Assembly: GCF_000214665.1 (NCBI RefSeq)
Contig: NC_015572.1
Span: 3,224,001 to 3,288,000 of the forward strand
DNA: 64,000 bases
Reading direction: 5' to 3'
Source of the DNA: Methylomonas methanica MC09
GTDB lineage: Bacteria > Pseudomonadota > Gammaproteobacteria > Methylococcales > Methylomonadaceae
Each line of letters begins with the position of its first letter. Position 1 is the stretch's first letter. Under the pieces are notes generated by a model, which saw nothing but the letters and a program-made list of their open reading frames with translations, made no database searches and was not told the origin of the DNA. Position numbers and translations under genes: made by a program. Shown one piece after another: positions 1 to 10,227 of this stretch.

Positions 1-639
1 AATGTGGAAGAAAAAACCGTGCGCGGCCAATATACCGCCGGCTATATTCAAGGCAAACCGGTACCCGGTTATCTGGAAGAAGCCGGCGCCAATACCGAAA
101 GTATTACCGAAAGCTTCGTGGCGATTCGGGTGGATATCGACAACTGGCGCTGGGCGGGCGTGCCGATTTACATGCGCACCGGCAAACGCATGCCCAACAA
201 GCGTACCGAAATCGTCGTCAATTTTAAAAACCTGCCGCACAACATTTTTAAAGACAGCTTTCATGAATTGCCGGCCAATAAACTGGTTATCCACCTGCAA
301 CCCAATGAAGGGGTGGACGTGATGATGTTGAACAAAATTCCCGGTATAGACGGCAATATCAAATTACAGCAAACCAAGCTGGACTTGAGCTTTTCCGAAA
401 CTTTCAAGAAAAACCGTATCTTCGGAGGTTACGAAAAATTGATACTGGAAGCATTGCGGGGCAACCCCACGCTGTTTCTGAGCCGCGAAGAAATCGAACA
501 GGCCTGGACCTGGGTCGATTCCATTCAAGACGCCTGGCAGCACAACCACACCCCGCCCAAGCCCTATCCGGCCGGCAATTGGGGACCGGTTGCATCGGTA
601 GCATTACTCGCGCGCGACGGACGCGCCTGGGAAGAATAA
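1..639 (+). CDS. zwf: glucose-6-phosphate 1-dehydrogenase, 3' part
   Basis: This is the C-terminal 212 codons of a G6PDH, running in from beyond the left edge; the family is usually about 490-500 residues. It oxidises glucose-6-phosphate to 6-phosphogluconolactone with NAD(P)+, the entry to the oxidative pentose-phosphate and Entner-Doudoroff routes. The visible part has the conserved substrate-domain block YMRTGKRMPNKRTEIVVNFK, the IHLQPNEGV segment and the C-terminal region with NWGP. The N-terminal Rossmann domain and catalytic His are outside the window. It is followed after 32 bases by pgl, so the two probably share an operon. The identity is secure; only the start is missing. Confidence 0.95.
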   Translation, partial: NVEEKTVRGQYTAGYIQGKPVPGYLEEAGANTESITESFVAIRVDIDNWRWAGVPIYMRTGKRMPNKRTEIVVNFKNLPHNIFKDSFHELPANKLVIHLQPNEGVDVMMLNKIPGIDGNIKLQQTKLDLSFSETFKKNRIFGGYEKLILEALRGNPTLFLSREEIEQAWTWVDSIQDAWQHNHTPPKPYPAGNWGPVASVALLARDGRAWEE

Positions 640-671
640 CCAACACCATCCTTATTGAGAGAATAACGACC

Positions 672-1382
672 ATGGTTAAAGAATTCTTTTTTGAACAGCA
701 TCATCACCTATTTACCGCATTGGTTGCCGAATGCCAGGATGTATTATCCGAGGCCCTCGGCAAACACGGCACCGCCACGCTGCTGGTGTCGGGCGGCGGC
801 ACCCCAGGCCCCTTGTATGAAGCCTTGTCGAAAACCGAATTAAACTGGAAAAAAATCAAAATCGCCCTGGTGGACGAACGCTGGGTAGATCAAGACCATA
901 CCGCCAGTAATGAAGCGCTGATCAAGCGCACCCTGTTGATTAACAACGCCAAGGTTGCCGAGTTTACCGGCATGAAAAACGCCGCCAAAACCGCGGCGGC
1001 CGGCCAAAGCGAAACGGAAACCCTGTACCGCAAATTGCCGCAACCGTTTAGCCTGGCAATCGTGGGCATGGGGCCGGACGGCCATACCGCCTCGCTGTTT
1101 CCGCATGCCAAAGGCTTGTCCGACGCCCTTAACAGCGATAACGACAACTTGACTGCGGCAATTACCGCCAACCAAAGCGAAGTGACCGGGCCTAATACCG
1201 AACGCCTGACGCTAACCCTAACCGGTTTGCTGAAAACCGAGCGGATAGTCATCTTGTTTACCGGGGAAGACAAGCTGGCCGTGTTCGGCGAAGCGCAAAA
1301 ACCCGGTCCGGTGGAGGACATGCCGATTCGCGCGCTGCTGCATCAGGAGGATGTGCCGATCGAACTGTATTGGGCACCTTGA
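672..1382 (+). CDS. pgl: 6-phosphogluconolactonase
   Basis: This cytosolic enzyme hydrolyses 6-phosphogluconolactone to 6-phosphogluconate, the step after Zwf. The protein has 236 residues, normal for the DevB/Pgl type. It shows the sugar-phosphate-binding SGGGTPGPLYEAL loop, the ALVDERWVDQDHTASN block and the GMGPDGHTASLFP signature. The frame is open further upstream to 579, but that stretch overlaps the end of zwf. The ATG at 672 follows a purine-rich stretch (GAGAG) and gives the family's usual N-terminus, so I chose it. It sits directly behind zwf. Confidence 0.93.
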   Translation: MVKEFFFEQHHHLFTALVAECQDVLSEALGKHGTATLLVSGGGTPGPLYEALSKTELNWKKIKIALVDERWVDQDHTASNEALIKRTLLINNAKVAEFTGMKNAAKTAAAGQSETETLYRKLPQPFSLAIVGMGPDGHTASLFPHAKGLSDALNSDNDNLTAAITANQSEVTGPNTERLTLTLTGLLKTERIVILFTGEDKLAVFGEAQKPGPVEDMPIRALLHQEDVPIELYWAP

Positions 1383-1511
1383 TGGGAAACGGCCGGCCGT
1401 CAGCCGAAAAACAAAAATTGAGTTGGCCGCCGCCAGTGATTTTGGATACACTTCAGCGCCGTTTAAGCCATTAGTACTATCCTGCCCACTTTTTCCAACG
1501 GGACGTCTCCT

Positions 1512-2900
1512 ATGAAATCCGACATCTTGACTCCAACGACGCGCAACTTGCAGTTGGATTTCTTTCGAGGCTTGGCTTTGATGATCATCTTCATCAACCA
1601 CATGCCTTTCAACCCGTGGTTTGCTTACACCCCCTCTCGTTTGGGGCCCAGTGACGCGGCGGAAACCTTCGTGTTTTTATCCGGATTCGCCGCGGCCATC
1701 GCCTTTGGACGTACGTTTAAGCAAGCGGGCATTGCACTTGGCTCGGTAAGGGTTTTATTCCGCTGCAGCCAGATTTACCTCGCACACTTGGTCTCGTTTT
1801 TATTAATGAGTATCCTGGTGATCCTGGTGACCTCCTGGGATGCCACGCATGCAACGTGGCACCTCGAAAAACTAAAATACTTCTTCGACCATACCCCGCA
1901 GGCGCTGCTGGCGCTGGCCAGCCTCAGATACGTACCTAATTTCATAGACATTTTGCCGATGTATCTGGTCATCTTGCTCTGGCTGCCGATGGTATGGGCC
2001 TTGTCGCGTATCCATGTAATGCTGGCCTTGGGTTTTTCGGTATCGCTGTATGTCGCGGCCCGCTATTTCGGCTGGGAACTCACCGCCGATCCCACAACAG
2101 GCCGCGTCTGGTATTTCAATCCGTTCTGCTGGCAATTGGTGTTTTTTACCGGCTTTGCCTTCAGCAGCGGCTGGTTGCCGATTCCCCCATTCCGGCGCAG
2201 CCTGATGCTGCTGTGTTTAGCGTATGCAATCTTTTGCTATCCGCTGGAAAACGCCTATGGCTACGATCGCCTGCCCTGGTTTGCGGCTTTTCGCGAACAG
2301 TGGGAGCCTTTGCTGAATAAAAACCATCTGGGCGTTTTGCGTTACCTGCACTTCTTAGCCATGACCTACCTGTTAAGCCATTTCATGCGTAAATATTCGC
2401 ACTGGTTAACTTCCAAACCGGCGCGTGAAATCATTGCCCTGGGTCAGCAATCTTTGCCTATCTTCATTCTGGGTATCTGTCTGTCGTTTTTGGGCGGGGT
2501 AGTGCTGGAAGGCATGCATGCCGACTTTATCGACAGCCTGTGGGTGAACTTGGCAGGGCTAGGCTTAATGCTGTTGAGCGCCAGACTGTTGAACTGGCTG
2601 GACCGTAAACCCTGGAAAAATCTTACTCAGCCGGCCGTCAACCCGGATTGGTCGAAACAATTCGTCCTGGCCAGTACTTTAGTGATTTTAACTATCGCAC
2701 CGCTACAACTCTTACAGTCACCGGCCGCAAATCCGAGTTTGGCTGCCACGACACCTACCATCGCCGAGACCGTCGTTGCCGAACCGGATTTGGCGATTGT
2801 TGGACTGCGGGATTTAGCGGTCGGTAGCGAGCTTTCGAACACCGAGCAAGTGACCTTCACCGCCCCGGAAGCCGCCATTGAATTACCCGAACCCCTCTGA
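1512..2900 (+). CDS. OpgC-family membrane protein (acyltransferase-like)
   Basis: This is a polytopic inner-membrane protein of 462 residues resembling the OpgC family. OpgC itself succinylates osmoregulated periplasmic glucans; the substrate here is not known. The N-terminus has the typical RNLQLDFFRGLALMIIFINH block, followed by DAAETFVFLSGFAAA. About ten hydrophobic segments follow to roughly residue 400. The last 60 residues are Pro/Ala/Glu-rich and look like a soluble tail. The ATG at 1512 follows GGGACGTCTCCT. It lies between pgl and edd on the same strand, about 130 bases after pgl, so co-transcription with the sugar genes is possible, but no metabolic link is evident. Confidence 0.75.
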   Translation: MKSDILTPTTRNLQLDFFRGLALMIIFINHMPFNPWFAYTPSRLGPSDAAETFVFLSGFAAAIAFGRTFKQAGIALGSVRVLFRCSQIYLAHLVSFLLMSILVILVTSWDATHATWHLEKLKYFFDHTPQALLALASLRYVPNFIDILPMYLVILLWLPMVWALSRIHVMLALGFSVSLYVAARYFGWELTADPTTGRVWYFNPFCWQLVFFTGFAFSSGWLPIPPFRRSLMLLCLAYAIFCYPLENAYGYDRLPWFAAFREQWEPLLNKNHLGVLRYLHFLAMTYLLSHFMRKYSHWLTSKPAREIIALGQQSLPIFILGICLSFLGGVVLEGMHADFIDSLWVNLAGLGLMLLSARLLNWLDRKPWKNLTQPAVNPDWSKQFVLASTLVILTIAPLQLLQSPAANPSLAATTPTIAETVVAEPDLAIVGLRDLAVGSELSNTEQVTFTAPEAAIELPEPL

Positions 2901-2948
2901 CACCCTTCACTTTGCCCCTCTTTTGCAAATTTCCGGAGACAGCTTTAA

Positions 2949-4769
2949 ATGCATCCTGTAATAGAATCCGTCACACAACAAATCATCGAGCGCAGTCGCG
3001 AAACGCGCACTGCCTACCTGAACAGAATAGACGCCGCTATCGCAAACGGCCCTCAACGCACCCAATTGCCTTGCGCCAATCTGGCGCACGGCTTCGCCAT
3101 ATGCTCGACAGTGGAAAAAGACGAGCTATCCCACGCCCAAAAAGCCAATGTCGGCATCATTTCCTCCTACAACGACATGCTGTCGGCCCACGAGCCTTAC
3201 CAGCATTATCCTGAACTGATTAAGCAAGCCGTGCGGGAAGTCGGCGGCGTGGCCCAATTCGCCGGTGGCGTGCCCGCCATGTGCGACGGCATCACCCAGG
3301 GTATGCCCGGCATGGAATTATCGTTGTTCAGCCGAGATGTAATCGCCCTTGCCACCGCCATCGGCTTAAGCCACAACATGTTCGACGCAGCCCTGTATTT
3401 GGGCGTCTGCGACAAAATTGTTCCCGGCCTGTTACTGGGCGGCTTGAGTTTCGGCCATATACCGGCGGTATTCGTCCCTGCCGGCCCGATGACAACCGGC
3501 ATCTCCAACAAGGAAAAATCCCGTGCCCGACAAAAATTCGCCGACGGCAAGATCGGCGAAAAAGAACTGTTGGAATCCGAATCCAAAGCATACCACAGCC
3601 CCGGTACTTGCACGTTTTACGGCACCGCCAACAGCAATCAGATGATGGTGGAAATCATGGGGCTGCATTTGCCCGGCAGCTCATTCGTCAACCCTTACAC
3701 GCCGTTGCGCGACGAGTTGACCAAAGCCGCAGCCAAACAGGTTTTGAAATTCACATCCTTAGGCAACGACTTCCGTCCGCTGGGACATATGGTCAACGAA
3801 AAAGCCATCGTCAATGCCATCATAGGTTTACTGGCCACCGGCGGTTCCACCAACCACACTATCCATTTAATCGCCATTGCCCGGGCGGCCGGTGTGATCA
3901 TCAACTGGGACGACTTTGACAATCTGTCCAAAGTCATCCCGTTGTTAACCAAAATTTATCCGAACGGTCCGGCCGACGTGAATCAATTCCATAGCGCCGG
4001 CGGCATGGGTATATTAATTGGCGAGCTGCTAAATCACGGTTTATTGCACGGCGACATTTTGACTGTCGGCGACCAGCGCGGCATGGCTCAATACAGCCAA
4101 GTGCCGACATTAGCGAATGGCCAATTACGCTGGGAGCCGGGCCCAACCCAGTCGTTGGATCCGGAGATAATCGCCAGCGTGGAAAAACCCTTTGCCACCG
4201 GCGGCGGCTTACATGTGATACATGGCAATCTGGGCCGAGGCGTTACCAAAGTATCGGCGGTCGCCGAGAAGCATCAAGTCGTTACCGCCCCGGCCATGGT
4301 CTTTGACGACCAACTGGATGTAGTGGCGGCATTCAAACGCGGCGAACTGGAAAAAGACGTGATAGTGGTATTGCGCTTCCAAGGCCCTAAAGCCAATGGC
4401 ATGCCGGAACTGCATAAGCTGACCCCTATTATGGGCTTGCTGCAAGATAAAGGCTTCCACGTGGCGCTACTCACGGACGGCCGCATGTCCGGCGCATCCG
4501 GCAAGGTACCGTCCGCCATTCATATGTGGCCGGAATGTATCGACGGAGGCCCCCTTGCCAAAGTGCGAGACGGCGATATCATCGTGCTGAATACGCAAAC
4601 CGGCGAAGTCAACGTACAAGTCGATGCCGCCGAATTCGAAGCCCGGGTCGCGGAACCCAACCATGCCACCGGCCACCATTTCGGCATGGGACGCGAATTG
4701 TTCGGCGCCATGCGCGCACAAGCGTCGACCGCGGAAACCGGCGCCACCAATTTGTTTTTCGTGGATTAA
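2949..4769 (+). CDS. edd: phosphogluconate dehydratase
   Basis: First enzyme of the Entner-Doudoroff pathway: it dehydrates 6-phosphogluconate to 2-keto-3-deoxy-6-phosphogluconate using an Fe-S cluster. The 606-residue length is typical of Edd and exceeds most dihydroxyacid dehydratases. IlvD/Edd signatures are visible: [17 protein letters not shown], the cysteine-bearing [20 protein letters not shown] and [12 protein letters not shown] segments, [20 protein letters not shown], and near the C-terminus [20 protein letters not shown] good ribosome site (CCGGAGACA) precedes the ATG. With eda 140 bases downstream, the pair forms the committed ED branch fed by zwf and pgl. Confidence 0.95.
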   Translation: MHPVIESVTQQIIERSRETRTAYLNRIDAAIANGPQRTQLPCANLAHGFAICSTVEKDELSHAQKANVGIISSYNDMLSAHEPYQHYPELIKQAVREVGGVAQFAGGVPAMCDGITQGMPGMELSLFSRDVIALATAIGLSHNMFDAALYLGVCDKIVPGLLLGGLSFGHIPAVFVPAGPMTTGISNKEKSRARQKFADGKIGEKELLESESKAYHSPGTCTFYGTANSNQMMVEIMGLHLPGSSFVNPYTPLRDELTKAAAKQVLKFTSLGNDFRPLGHMVNEKAIVNAIIGLLATGGSTNHTIHLIAIARAAGVIINWDDFDNLSKVIPLLTKIYPNGPADVNQFHSAGGMGILIGELLNHGLLHGDILTVGDQRGMAQYSQVPTLANGQLRWEPGPTQSLDPEIIASVEKPFATGGGLHVIHGNLGRGVTKVSAVAEKHQVVTAPAMVFDDQLDVVAAFKRGELEKDVIVVLRFQGPKANGMPELHKLTPIMGLLQDKGFHVALLTDGRMSGASGKVPSAIHMWPECIDGGPLAKVRDGDIIVLNTQTGEVNVQVDAAEFEARVAEPNHATGHHFGMGRELFGAMRAQASTAETGATNLFFVD

Positions 4770-4786
4770 TTACAATAAGAACAAGG

Positions 4787-4890
4787 GCGGGATTTTAATA
4801 AGGTAACGGCGTAGCGCAGCCGAATCCCGCTCTCCATGCCATCATCGTTGGGTTTACGCTACGCTTTGCGCTCTATTGGCTAAACCCAAC
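4787..4890. repeat. pair of inverted repeats between edd and eda
   Basis: The edd-eda gap holds two nearby hairpins. One pairs GCGGGATT (4787-4794) with AATCCCGC (4823-4830). The other pairs GTTGGGTTTA (4847-4856) with TAAACCCAAC (4881-4890). Neither is followed by a T-run, so they are not convincing intrinsic terminators. The layout resembles a dispersed intergenic palindromic repeat, but no second copy was found here. Confidence 0.5.
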
Positions 4891-4910
4891 ACTGTTATCG
4901 AGATTTAGAC

Positions 4911-5540
4911 ATGACCGTATCAATCAATCAAGTAATGACCACTTCGCCGGTAATGCCGGTGATGGTGATCAATCATATCGAACAAGCCGTACCGCTGGCA
5001 CGCGCCCTGGTCGACGGTGGCCTGAAAGTCTTGGAAATCACCTTGCGCACCCCGGTCGCGCTGGAATGTATCCGTCGTATTAAAGACGAGGTTCCCGAGG
5101 CAATCGTCGGTGCCGGCACCATCATAAACACCCAAACCCTGCATCAAGCTATCGACGCCGGCGCCCAGTTCATCGTCAGCCCCGGCATTACCGCCAGCCT
5201 TTTGGATGCCTCGTTGACCTGCGGTGTGCCGATACTGCCCGGCGTCGCCACCTCCAGTGAAGTGATGCGTCTTTTGGAAAAAGGCATTACCGCGATGAAA
5301 TTCTTCCCGGCGGAAGCGGCCGGCGGTATTCCGATGCTGAAATCGTTCGGCGGTCCATTACCGCAGGTGACCTTCTGCCCTACCGGCGGCGTCAATCCGA
5401 AAAATGCTCCCGATTATCTGGCCTTGAGCAACGTGGCTTGCGTCGGCGGCTCCTGGATGGCACCCGCCGATTTAGTCGATGCCGGCGATTGGCCTGAAAT
5501 TTCTCGCCGTGCGGCGGAAGCGGCAGCCTTGAAAAAATAA
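4911..5540 (+). CDS. eda: 2-keto-3-deoxy-6-phosphogluconate aldolase
   Basis: This enzyme cleaves KDPG to pyruvate and glyceraldehyde-3-phosphate, completing the Entner-Doudoroff pathway. The 209-residue protein is full length for a class I KDPG/KHG aldolase. The catalytic general base lies in LEITLRTP (Glu42), and the Schiff-base lysine in AMKFFPAEAAGG (Lys130). The phosphate-binding FCPTGGVN segment follows. The ATG at 4911 is preceded by a weak CGAGA ribosome site. It is on the same strand as edd, behind a hairpin-rich 140-base gap. Confidence 0.95.
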   Translation: MTVSINQVMTTSPVMPVMVINHIEQAVPLARALVDGGLKVLEITLRTPVALECIRRIKDEVPEAIVGAGTIINTQTLHQAIDAGAQFIVSPGITASLLDASLTCGVPILPGVATSSEVMRLLEKGITAMKFFPAEAAGGIPMLKSFGGPLPQVTFCPTGGVNPKNAPDYLALSNVACVGGSWMAPADLVDAGDWPEISRRAAEAAALKK

Positions 5541-5970
5541 ACGCTATCGGTGGACAGCCGCCTCGGCGTCCACCCTTTTAGCCCAGATGCGAAACAGGTT
5601 GTGTTTAAACACTTAAGGAATACCCTGTACATCCGCATCCAAGCGGAACGAATCGCTATTCTGCATGTTGAATCGGGCCGCGAATTAGTCGACATCCCCG
5701 CCTTGGCGATCGAAACAAAAGGCAAACAATCCGACATTGTCGCTGTCGGCCAAGCCGCTGTTGCCCTGGCTGGCACAGCCAACATTTCAGTCTGCAACGG
5801 CTTCCGGCATCCCCGCACCTTACTCGCGGACTTTATCCATGCCGAAAGAGCCTTGAGGTATTTGGTGAAGCAAGCCCTGCCAAAATTCGGGTTCGTTAGT
5901 TCGCCCGTTATCATCATGCACCCGCAAGCTTTACTGGAAGGTGGATTGACGCCAGCCCCCCGCGTCAAAA

Positions 5971-5983
5971 TAGTTGTCGCCTC
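5971..5983 (+). repeat. left inverted repeat of the IS
   Basis: TAGTTGTCGCCTC, a perfect inverted match to 7610-7622. Confidence 0.85.
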
Positions 5984-6017
5984 AAATTTATAGAATCCAT
6001 TAAATTTGAGATAAAAA

Positions 6018-6518
6018 ATGATTACCCCGAAAAAGCAGTATTCTGACGAGTTCAGAGAGCAAGCCCTGGCAAAAGTCTACAAACGTGGAAAACGAACCAT
6101 TCAAGACATTGCCGACGAATCTAACCTCAGCATACATACCTTAAAAAACTGGATGAAAAGCAGCACACCCACCGATACGTCAAGCCCAAACGTGGGCAAG
6201 CGCCCTCAAGATTGGCTCCCCGAAGAGCGTTTACTGGCCCTCCATGAAAGCCATGGTATATCCGGCGAGGCATTGAATGCCTGGTGTCGGCAACGTGGGC
6301 TATTTGCTCATCAACTCGCGCAGTGGAAAAGCGATTTTTGTGCCGTCACCAGCGCCCGTTCAGGCGGCAATGACAGCCAGACACTGCGCACTTTAAAAGC
6401 CGAAAATCAGCGTCTGGAACGCGAACTCAACCGTAAGGACAAAGCGCTGGCTGAAGCCGCTGCCTTGCTGATCCTGCAAAAAAAGGTCCGGGCGCTGTTG
6501 GCGGGCGAGGTCGAATGA
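6018..6518 (+). CDS. IS transposase OrfA (DNA-binding subunit)
   Basis: A 166-residue protein with an N-terminal helix-turn-helix: YSDEFREQALAKVYKRGKR, then IQDIADESNLSIHTLKNWMK. A second predicted helical domain contains EERLLALHESHGISGEALN. The C-terminal third is a coiled coil (LKAENQRLERELNRKDKALA), typical of OrfA-type subunits that pair with an rve-type OrfB. Its TGA overlaps the OrfB ATG as ATGA, so OrfB is probably made by translational coupling rather than by a programmed frameshift. Confidence 0.85.
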   Translation: MITPKKQYSDEFREQALAKVYKRGKRTIQDIADESNLSIHTLKNWMKSSTPTDTSSPNVGKRPQDWLPEERLLALHESHGISGEALNAWCRQRGLFAHQLAQWKSDFCAVTSARSGGNDSQTLRTLKAENQRLERELNRKDKALAEAAALLILQKKVRALLAGEVE

Positions 6519-7597
6519 CATCCCTTCAGCAGCGCCAAACCCTGATCGAATCCGTCGCCGAAGCCACCGAGGCCGGTGCCCGCCAAGACCAAGCCTGTGC
6601 CGTGCTGGGCCTGAGCCCGCGCACCTTGCAGCGCTGGCAGACCGGCGAAACCCCGGGCGAAGACCAGCGACCGTTGCGGCAATACACACCGGCGCATGCA
6701 CTGACCGAAGCCGAGCGTGCCCACATTTTGACCGTGGCTAATTCCGCTGAATTTGCAGATTTGCCACCCAGTCAGATTGTCCCGCGCTTGGCGGATCAGG
6801 GGATTTATCTGGGCTCCGAATCGACGATCTATCGCCTACTGAAAGCCGCCCAGCAACTGAAACACCGCCGCAGTGAACGGCCCAGCCAGCCACGTACCAA
6901 ACCCAAAGCATTGAGTGCGACCGAGCCCAATCAACTCTACAGCTGGGATATTACCTATCTTGCGGCCGCAGTCAAAGGCCAGTTCTACTACCTCTACTTG
7001 TTCCTCGATATTTTTAGTCGCCAGATCGTCGGCTGGCAGGTATTTGAGGAAGAAAGCAGCCAATACGCCAGCGAGTTGTTACGGGATATTGTTTTACGCG
7101 AAGGGCTACAACCTGGGCAAGTTATCCTGCATTCCGATAACGGCAGCCCCATGAAAGGCGCCACGATGCTGGCCACCCTGCAACAGCTTGGCGTCATGCC
7201 CTCGCTCAGCCGACCGGCGGTGAGTAATGACAATCCGTATTCGGAATCGCTGTTCAAAACCCTGAAATATCGTCCGCAATACCCGTTGCAACCGTTTGCC
7301 GACCTGTCCGTCGCTCGTGAATGGGTAGCCGACCTGGTGCAATGGTACAACCACGAACATCGGCATAGCGCCATTGGTTTTGTAACCCCAGCCCAACGTC
7401 ATGCCGGATTGGACGAGGCACTATTGAATCAACGCAAAGCGCTCTATGAAGACGCCCGCCGCCAAAACCCACGGCGCTGGAGCCAAAACACCCGGAACTG
7501 GAACAGAATCCATACCGTGCATCTAAATCCGGATCATGCCGAAACCCAAAACAACTCGCCCCAGGAGGTCGCTAATCCAGACAAAATAACCGCATAG
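6515..7597 (+). CDS. IS transposase OrfB (rve/DDE integrase core)
   Basis: A 360-residue transposase. The first 100 residues hold a helix-turn-helix (ACAVLGLSPRTLQRWQ). The retroviral-integrase core follows, with all three acidic residues visible: Asp in YSWDITYLAAAVKGQ, Asp in ILHSDNGSPMKG and Glu in DNPYSESLFKTLKYRPQ. The WYNHEHRHSAIGFVTPAQRH segment is typical of IS3-type and related OrfB proteins. The ORF is intact. The IS3 subgroup is not assigned. Confidence 0.88.
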   Translation: MTSLQQRQTLIESVAEATEAGARQDQACAVLGLSPRTLQRWQTGETPGEDQRPLRQYTPAHALTEAERAHILTVANSAEFADLPPSQIVPRLADQGIYLGSESTIYRLLKAAQQLKHRRSERPSQPRTKPKALSATEPNQLYSWDITYLAAAVKGQFYYLYLFLDIFSRQIVGWQVFEEESSQYASELLRDIVLREGLQPGQVILHSDNGSPMKGATMLATLQQLGVMPSLSRPAVSNDNPYSESLFKTLKYRPQYPLQPFADLSVAREWVADLVQWYNHEHRHSAIGFVTPAQRHAGLDEALLNQRKALYEDARRQNPRRWSQNTRNWNRIHTVHLNPDHAETQNNSPQEVANPDKITA

Positions 7598-7609
7598 TAT
7601 TTTTACGTC

Positions 7610-7622
7610 GAGGCGACAACTA
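7610..7622 (-). repeat. right inverted repeat of the IS
   Basis: GAGGCGACAACTA on the + strand, the exact reverse complement of 5971-5983. Confidence 0.85.
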
Positions 7623-7943
7623 GCTTGAAATTTTCCGCCAGTCGAAACGCGCGCGTTTGCCGAACTGGGTGCGTCGGTGGGTGCTAAACGCGTGTATGTT
7701 TGGGTGGGTGCGGATTTAACCCGGGAAGAACTGATTGCATTAAATTTTTTACGCGCCGAGGGGCAATTGCTTTTTCCATAGCAGGCATCCAGCAACACTC
7801 GAAGGCGTAGCAAGGTCTAACCCACACTTGGAGTTAACCGAACTTTCATGTTCCATTACCCGGATTAAGGTTATAGTAGCCGCGAAACATTCGTTTCCGG
7901 CAGGTACATCCGCTTTAACCTACAGAATACGGAGACTCACTAT

Positions 7944-8513
7944 ATGACCTGGAAGAACACATCTATCCGTTACGGCTCATTAAACATTGCCCTGCATTGG
8001 CTGATATTCGTCTTGATTGCTTCCGCCTATGCCTTTATCCTGCTGCGCGAACTTTTCCCCAAAGGCAGCGATCCGCGGGAGACCATGAAAACTCTGCATT
8101 TCATGCTCGGATTATCGGTATTGCTACTGGTTTTGCCGCGCATTGCAATGCGTTTCGTAGGCTCGACGCCCTCGATCACGCCTGAACCGCCCGCATGGCA
8201 GCATTCGGCGGCACGACTGGCTCACTTGGCACTGTATGTATTCATGATCATCATGCCTTTGCTCGGCTGGCTGATGTTGAGCGCCGCCGGCAAACCGATT
8301 CCTTTTTACGGCCTGCAGCTACCGGCGTTAATCGATGAAGACAAAGAACTGGCTAAATTCATCAAGGAAATTCATGAAACCATCGGCGAAATCGGCTATT
8401 ACCTGATCGGCTTACATGCCCTGGCTGCGTTGTATCATCACTTTATCCAGCGCGATAACAGCTTGCTCAACATGCTGCCGGCGGCATTTGCCAATCGTTT
8501 AAAGCTCAAATAG
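7944..8513 (+). CDS. cytochrome b561-family protein
   Basis: A 189-residue four-helix inner-membrane cytochrome b of the CybB/b561 family, which carries electrons to or from the quinone pool or small acceptors. Haem-ligand histidines are expected in NIALHWLIFVLI (helix 1), MKTLHFMLGLSVLLL (helix 2) and IGLHALAALYHHF (helix 4); all are present. The conserved HETIGEIGYYLIGLHALAALYHH block is typical. The ATG at 7944 follows ACGGAGAC, a good ribosome site. It stands alone between the IS-split gene and gnd; its redox partner is not evident. Confidence 0.88.
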   Translation: MTWKNTSIRYGSLNIALHWLIFVLIASAYAFILLRELFPKGSDPRETMKTLHFMLGLSVLLLVLPRIAMRFVGSTPSITPEPPAWQHSAARLAHLALYVFMIIMPLLGWLMLSAAGKPIPFYGLQLPALIDEDKELAKFIKEIHETIGEIGYYLIGLHALAALYHHFIQRDNSLLNMLPAAFANRLKLK

Positions 8514-8536
8514 CATTACGAACAATGACGTATACG

Positions 8537-8562
8537 GCAGTACAAACCTGGGTTTGCACTCC
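8537..8562. repeat. solo copy of the RAYT-linked palindrome
   Basis: An imperfect 26-base palindrome centred on ACAAACCTGGGTTTG. It matches, with a few changes, the palindromes flanking the transposase gene at 26276-26818. It lies in the cybB-gnd intergenic region, as expected for a mobilised REP-like element. Confidence 0.75.
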
Positions 8563-8684
8563 AAATCGAAGCGTGATGATCAAGTTGCATAATTTTATCT
8601 AATCCAAAACCCCGATGTAGCCGAACGGTATCCGGAATAGTCGTGGTAAAATTTCCGTCACACTCAACGAACAAGCAGGCGAAC

Positions 8685-10130
<1,446 letters not shown>

Positions 10131-10170
10131 CAGACCAATCGCGGGCAGTTCTTACAGCCGCCCGGCAGTT

Positions 10171-10212
10171 CTGCTGGTTCCCAGGCAAAGCCAGGGAACC
10201 AGCAGCAGTTTT
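10171..10212. terminator. intrinsic terminator between gnd and the convergent nlpE-like gene
   Basis: A 12-bp perfect stem, CTGCTGGTTCCC (10171-10182) with GGGAACCAGCAG (10194-10205), and an 11-base loop. CAGTTTTA follows on the + strand. The genes on either side converge here, so it may serve both. Confidence 0.8.
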
Positions 10213-10227
10213 ATTTCGGCGAAATTC

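Larger units (their letters stand above)
5956..7635 (+). mobile_element. IS3-like insertion sequence, two-ORF type
   Basis: An apparent element of about 1.68 kb carrying a two-frame transposase and inserted in an MreB-like gene. A perfect 13-base inverted repeat, TAGTTGTCGCCTC, is at 5971-5983 and in reverse at 7610-7622. A shorter TCAA match lies outside it on both sides. The outer boundaries are set by the CGCCAG hexamer flanking both ends, which looks like a target-site duplication. If the true tips are the 13-mers, the element is about 1652 bases and the outer 13-15 bases are unexplained. Both transposase frames are open, so the copy may be active. Confidence 0.8.
5601..7781 (+). pseudogene. 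short MreB-like protein gene, split by an insertion sequence
   Basis: The 5' part (to about 5955) encodes VFKHLRNTLYIRIQAERI, then a segment ending VIIMHPQALLEGGLTP. The 3' part (7642-7781) encodes RAFAELGASVGAKRVYVWVG and ends in LLFP. These resemble consecutive pieces of the N-terminal actin-fold region of MreB, so the gene was probably a stand-alone MreB-like protein of about 160 residues, not a full 345-residue MreB. The insertion at 5956-7635 interrupts it. The hexamer CGCCAG occurs at both junctions (5950-5955 and 7636-7641). Joining the flanks there restores one open frame of 165 codons from a GTG at 5601. A GTG at 5550 is an alternative start. Family assignment is from motif resemblance. 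Confidence 0.7.

Noticed and set aside
3281..3919. 212-codon + strand ORF inside edd
   Set aside because: Overlaps conserved Edd sequence in another frame and gives an Arg/His/Gln-rich, low-complexity product.
5414..5968. 184-codon minus-strand ORF over the MreB-like gene
   Set aside because: It is antisense to a frame with recognisable MreB-like motifs and overlaps the end of eda; its translation has no family resemblance and a skewed composition.
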